This document shows positions 55,482-64,000 of a DNA stretch of 64,000 nucleotides, in pieces. Below the pieces are notes generated by a model. That model made no database searches, was not told the origin of the DNA, and saw nothing but the letters and a program-made list of their open reading frames with translations. Location of the stretch: assembly GCF_009189165.1 (NCBI RefSeq), contig NZ_CP045118.1:2604001-2668000 (forward strand), in the 5' to 3' direction. This DNA comes from Pseudomonas sp. SCB32. Its GTDB lineage: Bacteria; Pseudomonadota; Gammaproteobacteria; Pseudomonadales; Pseudomonadaceae. Position numbers and translations under genes: made by a program. How positions within the stretch are numbered: position 1 is the stretch's first letter; each line of letters starts with the position of its first letter.

Positions 55482-56415
55482 GGTGCTTCTCGTCGTTGGC
55501 GAAGGCGGTCAAGAGACCATTGAAGAGGCTGCCGGCAGCCTGCAGAAGCTGGTCGTCATCGAGGATGCTGTCGCGCAATCCGGCCAGGACGCGTTCGACG
55601 CCCGATGCTTCTGGCGGCGGGTTGCCACCGACATCCAGGTAATGCACGACGGCGGCGATACGCAGCAGGGCAGGGCTTTCGAGCTGGAAGCTGGCCAGCA
55701 GGGTCTCGAAGGTAACGCGCTGGCCGACGTGGCTGAAGGCGGCACCGTCGAAGTCGAAGCCCAGTGCGTCGGCCGGGCAGTCGTGCGGGGAGTCGAGCCA
55801 AAGGAAGCGTGCCACCGGATCGATGAAGTGGCGAATCAACCAGGCGCTGGCCAGGCGATCGATCCAGGGGCGTTTGCGGGTTGCCCAGCGGCGCCCCTGG
55901 AAGTCTTCAGGCGCAAGCGGCGTGATGGGCTCTTCATGGCTGCTCGGTTCATCCGCGCAGAGGGCGCGGCTGATGGCGGTTTCCAACGCTTGCAAGGCCG
56001 AGTCGGTGATCTGTCTGGCCTCACCGGGGAAAAAGTCGATGGCCGCCAGTTGGGTGAAGGCCTTGCGCAGCTTACGGACCTGCCGTGCCGTTTGCGGGGC
56101 GTTCTCGCTGGTCAGTTCACCGAGACCGCGGGCGATATCGTCGCGCAGCCTGGCATATTCCTCGCCGCGGTCGAACAGCGAAGCGAATCGCTCGCCGGGC
56201 TCGCTGATCGAGACCAGGTACGCCGTGCCATTGATGGCGAGCACCTCTCGCTCGACTCCTTCGAGGGCCTCGCGCCCGGCGACGTGATCGGGCAGTAGAT
56301 AGACGCCGTCGCGCAGCACCGCCGCCCCGCACGCCTTGAGGGCCCGCCAGGCGCGCATGCGCTCGGTCGCATTGGCGGTCGGGAGGCCGAGTACCAGGAG
56401 GAGCCAGCTGATCAT
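55474..56415 (-). CDS. chrB: Chromate resistance protein ChrB
   Basis: A 313-residue protein. The N-terminal half (SWLLLVLGLPTANATERMRA, then GVYLLPD) fits the ChrB N-terminal regulator-like domain. The C-terminal half has RPWIDRLASAWLIRHFIDP and FDFDGAAFSHVGQRVTFETL, the ChrB resistance domain. ChrB senses chromate and regulates chrA in several bacteria. It is first in the chrBA operon and divergent from an MFS gene. Confidence 0.94.
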   Translation of the reverse strand: MISWLLLVLGLPTANATERMRAWRALKACGAAVLRDGVYLLPDHVAGREALEGVEREVLAINGTAYLVSISEPGERFASLFDRGEEYARLRDDIARGLGELTSENAPQTARQVRKLRKAFTQLAAIDFFPGEARQITDSALQALETAISRALCADEPSSHEEPITPLAPEDFQGRRWATRKRPWIDRLASAWLIRHFIDPVARFLWLDSPHDCPADALGFDFDGAAFSHVGQRVTFETLLASFQLESPALLRIAAVVHYLDVGGNPPPEASGVERVLAGLRDSILDDDQLLQAAGSLFNGLLTAFANDEKHHD

Positions 56416-56515
56416 GTAGAGTGCTCAACCAATTAAGTTGTTAGCTCTACTATAATATGGGTTCAGCTGACCGGTAAGCCGTCTTCAATGCATGGGGCGC
56501 ATCGAGGGTTTCACG
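56416..56515. promoter_or_regulatory. Divergent chrB/MFS promoter with TATAAT
   Basis: A 100-bp gap with an AT-rich core. TATAAT at 56451-56456 is a good -10 for rightward transcription, and caac...gttg arms at about 56426-56440 may be a regulator site. A clear -35 was not placed. Confidence 0.5.
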
Positions 56516-57757
56516 ATGATTCCACTCATCGGGCGACTCCGCTCAAGACTCGACCTGGCAGGCGTCGAGACGGGTGTGTGGCGTCTGCTGGTGGCGAGAA
56601 GTCTGCGTGGCTTTTGCGACGGTTTCGTTGCGGTGCTGTTGCCGGCCTACCTGCTCGCCCTGGGGCTGTCGACCCTCTCGGTCGGGCTGATCAGCACGTC
56701 GACGCTGCTCGGCTCGGCGATCGCCACCCTGCTGGTCGGCATGCTCGGCAATCGTTTTTCCCGCCGGACGCTGTTGCTGATGGCAGCCCTGGTGATGACG
56801 GCAACGGGCATTGGCTTTTTCAGCTTCGCAACGCTCTTGCCGCTGCTCGTGGTGGCCTTCCTCGGCACCATGAACCCCAGTGCCGGGGATGTCAGCCTGT
56901 TCCTTCCCATCGAACATGCCTGCCTGGCCGAAGCGTCGCAAACCCAGGTGCGCACTGCGCTCTATGCCCGCTACAGCCTCGCCGGAGCGCTCTCCGGCGC
57001 CCTGGGCGCACTGTTGGCCGGCGTGCCCGAATGGGTCGCGGCCCATCTCGGCGTCGCCGTGCTCCCGGCCATGCGTGGCATGTTCGTCCTCTACGCACTG
57101 ACTGGGCTGGCGATACTCGCGCTGTACAGGGGGATGCCCCGGCAGCGGAGCGCGCCGACCAACGTTCGCGCATCGCTCGGGCCGTCGCGGTGGATCGTCG
57201 TACGCCTGGCGTTGCTGTTCAGCGTCGATGCATTCGCTGGCGGGCTGGTGGTCAACGCGCTGCTGACGCTCTGGCTCATGGCGCGCTTCGACCTCTCGGT
57301 CGGCGCTGCCGGGCAGTTCTTCTTCTGCACGGGCCTGCTGAGCGCCGGGTCGCAACTGATGGCGGCACCGCTGGCGCGCAGGATCGGCCTGCTGAATACC
57401 ATGGTCTTCACGCACATCCCATCGAGCTTGTGCCTGATCGCGGCAGCCTTCATGCCTTCGTTGCCGCTGGCATTGCTCATGCTGTTGCTGCGCAGCGCTC
57501 TGTCGCAGCTCGACGTACCGACACGCAGTGCTTATGTCATGGCCGTCGTCACCCCGGCCGAGCGGGCTGCTGCCGCGAGCCTGACGGCGGTGCCGCGCAG
57601 TCTCGCCGCCGCCATCGCCCCGACCATCGCCAGCGGCCTGATCGGCCTGGGATGGCTCGCGGCGCCGTTGCTCACCTGCGGCGTGCTCAAGATCATTTAC
57701 GACCTGGCCCTGTTCATGGCCTGCCGGCAGGTCCGGCTTGAGGGGGATTCGTCGTGA
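56516..57757 (+). CDS. MFS transporter divergent from chrBA
   Basis: About 413 residues, twelve helices. The first begins with SLRGFCDGFVAVLLPAYLLA, and the A-motif region reads VGMLGNRFSRRTLLLM. The ATG at 56516 has GAGGG seven bases upstream; an ATG at 56492 is also in frame. MFS genes commonly accompany chrB-chrA operons, sometimes as part of the resistance unit. Substrate not defined. Confidence 0.85.
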   Translation: MIPLIGRLRSRLDLAGVETGVWRLLVARSLRGFCDGFVAVLLPAYLLALGLSTLSVGLISTSTLLGSAIATLLVGMLGNRFSRRTLLLMAALVMTATGIGFFSFATLLPLLVVAFLGTMNPSAGDVSLFLPIEHACLAEASQTQVRTALYARYSLAGALSGALGALLAGVPEWVAAHLGVAVLPAMRGMFVLYALTGLAILALYRGMPRQRSAPTNVRASLGPSRWIVVRLALLFSVDAFAGGLVVNALLTLWLMARFDLSVGAAGQFFFCTGLLSAGSQLMAAPLARRIGLLNTMVFTHIPSSLCLIAAAFMPSLPLALLMLLLRSALSQLDVPTRSAYVMAVVTPAERAAAASLTAVPRSLAAAIAPTIASGLIGLGWLAAPLLTCGVLKIIYDLALFMACRQVRLEGDSS

Positions 57758-57996
57758 GCAGGCTGCGAATTGGCCTGCATTTGCCTGGATCTGATCACTG
57801 CCCGGCACGCCTCGAATCATCCGGTCTTGCGCATCATGGCGCTGCAAATATGGCGCCACTGCCCCAGCGCAAATGGCCCTTCCGCGCAGGCCGTCGGCGG
57901 AGTCCCAGGGCGACTGGCCTAATGCTATCCCCTGTTCTATACCGATAACGCATGCGGGCCCGAAAGGCCGGCAAGGCGCGGAACAAGGAGAGAGCG

Positions 57997-60216
57997 ATGC
58001 GAGGGAATGACGACGAGGGCATGTTCCAGTTTTCCCCGGAAGCGCCGGCAGGAGAACTGGACGAAACAGAGCCCTTGCTGGTGCTCAGCGTCGACGATGA
58101 TCCTGGTTTTCAACGTTCGCTGCAGGCGGCGTTGATGGGATACCGTTACCAGGACCAACCGCTGCGTCTGCTGACGGCCGGGTCTGCGGAAGAGGCGGCC
58201 AAGCTGATGGTGGAGACACCGGATCTGGCCCTGGTCCTGCTCGACGTGGTGATGGAAAGCGACGACGCCGGATTGCGCCTGGTGCGCAATGTCCGTGAAG
58301 TGCAGGGCAACGCCGATGTGCGGATCATCCTGCTGACCGGCCAGCCGGGCATGGCGCCGATGCAGGCGTCGCTGGATCACCTGGACATCAGCGACTACTG
58401 GCTCAAGACCGACATGAGCCAGGAGCGGCTGCACAGCATCCTCACCGGCAACCTGCGCACCTGGCAGCAGATTCGTGCCTTGAGCCGGGCCAAGCGCGGC
58501 CTGCAGGCGATAGTCGAGGCGAGCAACAGCCTGACCCTGGCCAGGGGGCTTGAAGATTTCTCCGCGCGGATGATCTGCGAGCTGTCCGGCTTGCTCGGAG
58601 TGGCGCCGGATGGCCTGGTTTGCGTGCAGGCCGGGCACACCGAGGAAGCGCCGTTGCATGCGAGCATCAGCGCGGCGGCAGGGCGCTTCGCGGCGCATCT
58701 GGCACGGCCGCTGGCATCGCTGGACGATCAGCCGATCCGTGCGCTGCTGAGCCGGGCCATGCAGGAAGAGACCGCCATCGCCACGGCCGACAGCCAGGTG
58801 CTGTTCTTCCCCGGCACCCAGGGCGTGCCCCATGCCGCCGCCTACCTGGCGACCGACCGCCACCTCGACGAGACCGAGCGCGAACTGCTGCGGGTGTTCT
58901 CCACCCAGGTCAATTCCGGCTTGATCAACGTCGCCCTGAGCAGCCGCCTCGACCGCATTGCCTACGAGGACGAGCTCCTCTCGATCCCCAATGGCAACGC
59001 CTTGCTCCGCGAGCTGGAAAGCGTCCTTGCGCTGCCTCCGCCGTGCGGCCGCACGCTGCTGCTGGTGGACCTCGACCAGTACGCCGAAGGCAGCCTGTCG
59101 CTGGGCGTCGAACAGGGCGACCTGATGCTGCAGGGCATGGCCCGGCGCCTGCGCGCCAGCTTTGCGCCGCCGTGCCTGGTTGCACGTCTGCACGAGGATA
59201 CCTTTGCCATTCTCGGTCCCACCCAGCGCCTCTCCACGCAACAGGTGCGCAGTCTGGAGCTGTTCGACGAGAGCGCCCATTCCCCCTTCATCGGCATCGG
59301 TGCGGCGCGCCTGGACCTGGACGCCTACAGCGGCTCGGCGCGTGGAGCGATCGCCGCCGGCCTGCTGCTGCTCAAGCGGGCGCGCAGCCAGGCCTCGCTG
59401 GTCTGCGAGTACCAGCCGGGCATGGAGGAGGAGACCAGCCAGCGTTTCCAGCAGTCCCATGCGCTCTACCATGCGCTGCGCAACACCGAGGGCATCCGCA
59501 TCGTGCTCCAGCCCCAGGTGGACCTGGCGACGGGGCAGGTGTGCGGCGCCGAGGTGCTGGCCCGCTGGAGGGATGCCGACGGGACGGAAGTGCCGCCCGG
59601 CGTGTTCATTCCCATCGCCGAGGCCAACGGCCTGATCGTGCCGCTGGGCAAGCGCATACTGGAAATGGCCTGCGCCGCGGCACGGGCGCTCGATCAGGCC
59701 GGCTTTCCCGATCTGCCCCTGGCGGTCAACGTGTCGCCCCTGCAACTGGCGCGGCAGGAGTTTTCCGAGGAGCTGGTGACGGTGGTTCGCCAGCATGGTA
59801 TTCGCCCCCAGCGCATCGAGCTGGAGGTCACCGAATCGGCGGCCATGAGCGACCAGCAGGCCGGCGGCACCATCCTGCGCAGCCTGGAGGAGGCCGGGTT
59901 CTCCATCGCCATCGACGACTTCGGCACCGGCTATTCGTCGCTCAGCTACCTTCACTCGATCTGCGCGTCGACGCTCAAGGTCGACCAGCGTTTCGTCCGC
60001 GAGATCGGCCTGGTCGATGATGAACAGAGCATCGCCGACATGATCATCGCCCTGGGTCATCGCATGCGGATGTGCGTGCTGGCCGAAGGGGTGGAAACCG
60101 ACGAGCAGGCGACCTGGCTGCGCGAGCATGGCTGCCAGCGTGCCCAGGGCTACCTGTTCGGCCGCCCCGAGCCGCTGGACGCCTTCCTCGAGCGTTTGCG
60201 TGAACGGCGTCGTTGA
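57997..60216 (+). CDS. Response regulator with DUF3369, degenerate GGDEF and EAL domains
   Basis: A 739-residue c-di-GMP protein. It starts at the ATG at 57997 with AAGGAG seven bases upstream; an earlier ATG lacks one. Domains in order: REC (about 25-150, acceptor in VLLDVVMES), DUF3369 (about 155-320), a degenerate GGDEF (DDEF-like motif replaced, HEDTFAIL) and EAL (about 480-735). The EAL core is EVLARW in place of EALxRW, with IDDFGTGYSSL and LAEGVET intact, so phosphodiesterase activity is likely. It overlaps the histidine kinase gene that follows and is probably its phospho-partner. Confidence 0.9.
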   Translation: MRGNDDEGMFQFSPEAPAGELDETEPLLVLSVDDDPGFQRSLQAALMGYRYQDQPLRLLTAGSAEEAAKLMVETPDLALVLLDVVMESDDAGLRLVRNVREVQGNADVRIILLTGQPGMAPMQASLDHLDISDYWLKTDMSQERLHSILTGNLRTWQQIRALSRAKRGLQAIVEASNSLTLARGLEDFSARMICELSGLLGVAPDGLVCVQAGHTEEAPLHASISAAAGRFAAHLARPLASLDDQPIRALLSRAMQEETAIATADSQVLFFPGTQGVPHAAAYLATDRHLDETERELLRVFSTQVNSGLINVALSSRLDRIAYEDELLSIPNGNALLRELESVLALPPPCGRTLLLVDLDQYAEGSLSLGVEQGDLMLQGMARRLRASFAPPCLVARLHEDTFAILGPTQRLSTQQVRSLELFDESAHSPFIGIGAARLDLDAYSGSARGAIAAGLLLLKRARSQASLVCEYQPGMEEETSQRFQQSHALYHALRNTEGIRIVLQPQVDLATGQVCGAEVLARWRDADGTEVPPGVFIPIAEANGLIVPLGKRILEMACAAARALDQAGFPDLPLAVNVSPLQLARQEFSEELVTVVRQHGIRPQRIELEVTESAAMSDQQAGGTILRSLEEAGFSIAIDDFGTGYSSLSYLHSICASTLKVDQRFVREIGLVDDEQSIADMIIALGHRMRMCVLAEGVETDEQATWLREHGCQRAQGYLFGRPEPLDAFLERLRERRR

Positions 60217-62161
60217 GGATGCGGCCGCGCAGCCTGCCATCCGCATTGGCTGGTTGCGCTTCAATGGCCACTTGTTGCGGCAGCACCGGCGTCACCTGCT
60301 GACCCTGGTCGTACCCTGGCTGCTGCTCCTGCTCCTTGGGCTGCCGCTGCTGTGGAACGAACTGGAGCGCGTGGCGCGCGAGCCGGTCCTGCGCGCCCGC
60401 GACAGTGTGCGCGAGGAGACCGTGCAGATTCTGACGCGGAACCTGGATCTGCTGCGCCATGACGTGGTGTTCCTCGCCGACCTGCCGCCGGAGCTGATCA
60501 GCAGCGACACCCGTCCCGATTCGGTGGCTGCGCGGCTGTTCCTCAGCTTTTCGCGCAGCTCCATCAATTACGAGCAGGTGCGCTGGATCGACGAGCATGG
60601 CGATGAGCGCCTGCGGGTCGACAATCGCGATGGCCATGCGGAGCTGGCGCCGCCGGAGCAGTTGCAGAACCGCGCCGATGCTGCCTATTTCAGCGAGGCG
60701 GTCGGCCTGCCGGCCGGCAGCGTCTACTTCTCCGAGCTGGACCTGAGCACCGAGCACGGTGTCATCGAACAACCGCTGCAACCGACGCTGCGCGTGGTGA
60801 GCCCGGTACTGGATCAGGGCAACCGCCGGGGCGTGGTGGTGCTCAACTACCGTGCCCAGCGCCTGCTCGATCGCCTGCGCCAGTTGGGCTCCCGGCAAGG
60901 GGTGAAACTCTATCTGGTGAACAATGACGGTTACTGGATAGTCGGGCCACGCGCCGAGGACGAGTGGAACTGGCAACTGGGTAACGGCGAGCACCGCTTG
61001 GCCGTCAGCCAGCCCGGCCTCTGGCAGGCGATGCAGGTGCGCAAGAACGGCCATTGGGTCGGCGAGGGCGGCGACTGGTCCTGGATCGACCTGAACAGCG
61101 CCGAAGTGCTGAACAGCCGCGAGGGCGCGCTGGTCGATACGCACCGTTTCGGGCTGCGCGTGCTGGTGGAGGTGCCGGACGCGGCCATCGGCACCTTGGG
61201 CTGGCGCTGGAAGCTGCTGGTTGCCGTGCTGGCGTTCGCCATCATCGGCCTTGCGGGGTTCCTGATCCTGCGCCTGATGCGCAGCATGGAGACGGAGGCG
61301 TTGCGGCGCAGCGAGCTGGAACGGGTCAATGGCGCATTGATCGAAGCCGGGCGCGACATGCAGGCGATGCAGGTGGAGCTGGCGCGGGTCGAGCGCCTGT
61401 CGTCGCTGGGGCTGATGGTCGCCGGGGTTGCCCATGAGATGAACACCCCGCTGGGCGGTGCGAGCCTTGCGCTCTCCACCGCGCAGAGCAGCCTCGGTGA
61501 ACTGCTTCGGCGCCTCGACACCGGCCTTCGCCGCTCGGACCTGGATCGCTTCCTGGCGGACAGCCGCGAAGCCCTGGCCATCGCCCAGGCCGAGACCACC
61601 CGCGCGGCGGGCGTGGTGCAGCGCTTCAAGCAGGTGGCGATGGATCGCACCACGCTGCAGAAACGCCGCTTCGACCTGGCCGAGGCGATACTCGATGCCG
61701 ATGTGCGCCTGCGCCGCTGGGATCCCCACCAGCCGGTGCAACTGGTGCTGGATTTGCCGGAAGGACTCTGGATGGACAGCTACCCGGGGCCGCTGGGCCA
61801 GGTCATCTCCAACCTGCTGGGCAACACCCTCGATCACGCCTTCCCCGACGGCCGGGCGGGGCGGATCAGCATTGCCCTTGCCGCCGACGGACCCGCGTGG
61901 GTGGTGCTCAGGTTCAGCGACAACGGCAAGGGCATTGCGCGCGACGACCTGCCGCGCATCCTCGAACCCTTCTTCACTACCGGCCGCCACCGTGGCAATA
62001 CCGGCCTGGGGCTGCACATCTCGCACCAGATCGTGACCGAGGTGCTGGGAGGGCGGATGCAGGTGGAGAGCGTGTCGGCCAATGAGGCCGAGGGTGTCGG
62101 CAGCGGCACCTGCTTTACGCTGCACCTGCCGTGCAGGGGGCCGGATGCGGGGCCGGGCTAG
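60200..62161 (+). CDS. Sensor histidine kinase coupled to the REC-DUF3369-EAL protein
   Basis: About 653 residues from the GTG at 60200, which overlaps the upstream stop by 17 bases. The first TM (LLTLVVPWLLLLLLGLPLL) is followed by a large periplasmic double-Cache-like sensor (about 45-325) and the second TM (LLVAVLAFAIIGLAGFLIL). Then comes HisKA with VAGVAHEMNTPLGGASLAL and HATPase_c with N-box ISNLLGNTLDHAF and GNTGLGLHIS. A coiled linker joins TM2 to HisKA. The partner regulator is probably the upstream gene. Confidence 0.87.
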   Translation: MNGVVEDAAAQPAIRIGWLRFNGHLLRQHRRHLLTLVVPWLLLLLLGLPLLWNELERVAREPVLRARDSVREETVQILTRNLDLLRHDVVFLADLPPELISSDTRPDSVAARLFLSFSRSSINYEQVRWIDEHGDERLRVDNRDGHAELAPPEQLQNRADAAYFSEAVGLPAGSVYFSELDLSTEHGVIEQPLQPTLRVVSPVLDQGNRRGVVVLNYRAQRLLDRLRQLGSRQGVKLYLVNNDGYWIVGPRAEDEWNWQLGNGEHRLAVSQPGLWQAMQVRKNGHWVGEGGDWSWIDLNSAEVLNSREGALVDTHRFGLRVLVEVPDAAIGTLGWRWKLLVAVLAFAIIGLAGFLILRLMRSMETEALRRSELERVNGALIEAGRDMQAMQVELARVERLSSLGLMVAGVAHEMNTPLGGASLALSTAQSSLGELLRRLDTGLRRSDLDRFLADSREALAIAQAETTRAAGVVQRFKQVAMDRTTLQKRRFDLAEAILDADVRLRRWDPHQPVQLVLDLPEGLWMDSYPGPLGQVISNLLGNTLDHAFPDGRAGRISIALAADGPAWVVLRFSDNGKGIARDDLPRILEPFFTTGRHRGNTGLGLHISHQIVTEVLGGRMQVESVSANEAEGVGSGTCFTLHLPCRGPDAGPG

Positions 62162-62182
62162 CGAGCGGAGGAGGCCGACCGC

Positions 62183-62650
62183 ATGACGTGGACCCTGGCC
62201 CAGCCGCAGCACGCCAGTTGTGAATGCGGCGCTTGCCGGTTCGAGGTCGCGGCGGTACCGGCCGCCCGATTCGTTTGTCACTGCAGGCTATGCCAGGCCT
62301 TCACCGGCAAGGCCTTTTCCGACGTCACCATCCTTCGTGCCAGCGGCGTGGAGGTGATCGGCGCGGAAAACATTGCATTCAGAAAGTATCGGCCGCCCCC
62401 GAACATCAGCCGAGGACTCTGCAGGCATTGCGGCAAGCCGGCCATCGAGTTCGGCGGCTTCGGGCCGGTGAAGATCGCCTTCATTCCGAGTTCGAACTTC
62501 AGTCGGAAGGATCTTCTGCCGCCCGTGGTAATGCATATCTTCTACCACCGGCGGACATCGGATGCGCTGGATGACCTGCCCAGGTACAGCGGTTATCTGC
62601 GCAGTAATCTGGCTGTCGCCAGACTGGTTGTGGCGCTCTTTAAATCTTGA
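62183..62650 (+). CDS. GFA-family protein (second copy in window)
   Basis: A 155-residue GFA protein with Zn-type cysteines in CECGACRFEV, FVCHCRLCQAFTGKAF and RGLCRHCGKPAIEF. GGAGGA precedes the ATG. It differs from the copy at 21295 by a longer C-terminus and a different core, so the two are distinct paralogues. Function unknown. Confidence 0.85.
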   Translation: MTWTLAQPQHASCECGACRFEVAAVPAARFVCHCRLCQAFTGKAFSDVTILRASGVEVIGAENIAFRKYRPPPNISRGLCRHCGKPAIEFGGFGPVKIAFIPSSNFSRKDLLPPVVMHIFYHRRTSDALDDLPRYSGYLRSNLAVARLVVALFKS

Positions 62651-62671
62651 TCAGGCACGTCCTTCAAGACT

Positions 62672-63274
62672 TCAGGTCTGCCGGGCAAACGGGTCCTGGG
62701 TCGAGTCGTCGTTCCATACATACTCGGTTTCATGGGCAATTTTCTCGGCAACCTGACGGTTGTAGAGTCTTTCCACGAGCCCAAGCGCCATATCGGTTCC
62801 GGCGGAGACGCCCGATGATGTGACGTACTTGCCGTCGATGACCCAGCGTGCGTTGCGCTGCCAATGCACGCCACGGTCCTGGCTTGCGGCGAAGTCGAAG
62901 GCCAGCTTGTTGGATGTCGCCCGGCGTCCCGTCAGAATGCCCGCCTTTGCCAGAAGGGCCGAGCCTGTACAGACAGAGGTGGTCCATTGCGTGCCCTTGT
63001 CCTGCTGGCGAAGAAACTCCAGCAGGGGAGGGTTGTTGACCTCGGTCCGCGTGCCCATGACGCCGGGAACCATGAGGATGTCGAATTGTGGTGCGGTAGC
63101 AAACGAATAGGCTGCATTCGTTTCGATGCCTTGCACCGATCTCACGGCTCCCCCGTGCTGGGAAACCATGAACACTTGATAGTCGGGGAGGTCGCCCCAC
63201 ATCTCCACCGGCCCGAAGACATCCAGTGTTTCGAATTCCGGGAACAGCAGTATCCCTATTTTTTTCTTGGCCAT
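62672..63274 (-). CDS. DJ-1/PfpI-family protein
   Basis: A 200-residue DJ-1/PfpI protein. It opens KKKIGILLFPEFETLDVFGP and has the nucleophile-elbow cysteine in TTSVCTGSALLAKAG, followed by GILTGRRATSNKLAF. The ATG at 63274 is chosen; upstream codons show no homology. It resembles isocyanide-hydratase-like or stress-related members. It is convergent with the GFA gene, 22 bp between them. Confidence 0.87.
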   Translation of the reverse strand: MAKKKIGILLFPEFETLDVFGPVEMWGDLPDYQVFMVSQHGGAVRSVQGIETNAAYSFATAPQFDILMVPGVMGTRTEVNNPPLLEFLRQQDKGTQWTTSVCTGSALLAKAGILTGRRATSNKLAFDFAASQDRGVHWQRNARWVIDGKYVTSSGVSAGTDMALGLVERLYNRQVAEKIAHETEYVWNDDSTQDPFARQT

Positions 63275-63367
63275 CGTTGTAATCCTTGATGTTCGTCGGT
63301 TGTCCGTGGGGCTTCCGGATGCCTTGTGGTTTTGCCCGGACACGGGGGACCTGGCGCCCGCTATCCA

Positions 63368-64000
63368 CTAGCGCATTTTGCCGCCGTGGGCTTGCTGGTC
63401 AGCGTGGTAGGACGAACGCACCAGCGGACCGGAGGCGACGTTCCTGAAGCCCATCCTCGCGCCTTCCTCGGCGAACCAGGCGAAGGTGTCCGGGTGGACG
63501 AAGCGCTGCACCGGCAGGTGGTTGCGCGAGGGCTGCAGGTACTGGCCGAGGGTGAGCATGTCGATGTCGTGCTCGCGCATGCGCTGCATGACTTCGATGA
63601 CTTCCTCGTCGGTCTCGCCCAGGCCGAGCATCAGGCCGGACTTGGTCGGTACGTGCGGAACCCTCTGCTTGAACTTCTGCAGCAGGTCCAACGACCACTC
63701 GAAGTCCGAGCCCGGACGCGACGACTTGTACAGGCGCGGCACGGTTTCCAGGTTGTGGTTGAACACATCCGGCGGCTCGGCGGCGGTGATGTCCAGGGCG
63801 ATGTCCATGCGGCCACGGTAGTCCGGGACCAGGGTTTCCAGCTGCACGCCGGAGGACAGCTGGCGGATCTCGCGCAGGCAGTCGGCGAAGTGCTGGGCGC
63901 CGCCGTCACGCAGGTCGTCGCGGTCCACCGAGGTGATCACCACGTACTTCAGGCGCAGGTCGGCGATGGCGATGGCGAGGTTCTTCGGCTCGTCGACGTC
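63368..64000 (-). CDS. lipA: Lipoyl synthase, C-terminal part (N-terminus beyond window)
   Basis: Radical-SAM enzyme that inserts sulfur into octanoyl groups of lipoyl domains. About 210 residues are present; the iron-sulfur CxxxCxxC region lies to the right of the window. Recognised by [39 protein letters not shown] and the C-terminal [12 protein letters not shown], which are near-invariant in LipA. It ends about 90 bp from the DJ-1 gene start. Confidence 0.96.
   Translation of the reverse strand, partial: DVDEPKNLAIAIADLRLKYVVITSVDRDDLRDGGAQHFADCLREIRQLSSGVQLETLVPDYRGRMDIALDITAAEPPDVFNHNLETVPRLYKSSRPGSDFEWSLDLLQKFKQRVPHVPTKSGLMLGLGETDEEVIEVMQRMREHDIDMLTLGQYLQPSRNHLPVQRFVHPDTFAWFAEEGARMGFRNVASGPLVRSSYHADQQAHGGKMR

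Overview
The window reads as chromosomal DNA of a high-GC gammaproteobacterium, most likely a Pseudomonas from around the P. aeruginosa / nitroreducens / citronellolis lineage. The reasons are an OprD-type porin, czcRS divergent from czcCBA, DUF2790 and DUF3147 proteins, a REC-DUF3369-EAL regulator, and Pseudomonas-style dispersed inverted repeats. Species is not claimed. No tRNA, rRNA, CRISPR array or intact insertion sequence was seen.

Metal region (1-14077). A copper/silver efflux operon runs leftward (cusC-cusB-cusA, with cusA cut by the window edge) behind a small Met/Cys-rich secreted protein. Opposite it is a DUF2790 protein. A heavy-metal two-component pair (czcS/czcR type) follows, divergent from czcCBA for Zn/Cd/Co efflux. 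A previously overlooked His-rich secreted peptide may lie between czcC and czcB. Inverted-repeat boxes that could be response-regulator sites sit in both divergent promoter regions.

Mixed region (14078-21700). This holds dispersed hairpin repeats, a VOC protein, an OprD porin, a candidate C4-like structured RNA directly upstream of a Bro-N antirepressor-like gene, and a DUF3147 membrane protein. It also holds an apparent deletion chimera joining the front of a LysR-type regulator in frame to the back of an OprP/OprO-type porin. An AT-richer methyltransferase, a SgcJ-like lipoprotein and a GFA-family protein complete it.

Accessory export and modification cluster (21897-43450). All genes run rightward: an HlyD-like adaptor, a second adaptor with a cytoplasmic GAF-like front, a site-2 (M50) protease with a PqqD-like front and an HlyD-like tail, an aspartyl/asparaginyl hydroxylase-like protein, a sulfotransferase, a GNAT, a DUF6916-like protein, a tail-collar protein, a second sulfotransferase, a giant protein of about 3,786 residues and a TolC-family lipoprotein. 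The giant carries an LEPR motif, DUF4347, seven autotransporter-type strand repeats and beta-helix, Ig-like and cadherin-like repeats. There is no ABC ATPase and no RTX array. This is the best candidate for an undescribed system: dedicated export, processing and modification of a giant surface protein.

Catabolic and stress region (43578-64000). A GlxA-type regulator, an MFS carrier, a D-2-hydroxyacid dehydrogenase, RidA, an FAD amine oxidase and a cupin look like an amine or amino-acid catabolic set. Then come repeats, DinB, PhzF, LysE and VOC proteins beside a divergent MocR regulator, chromate resistance (chrB-chrA) with a divergent MFS carrier, a REC-DUF3369-degenerate GGDEF-EAL protein coupled to a histidine kinase, a GFA protein, a DJ-1/PfpI protein, and lipA cut by the right edge.
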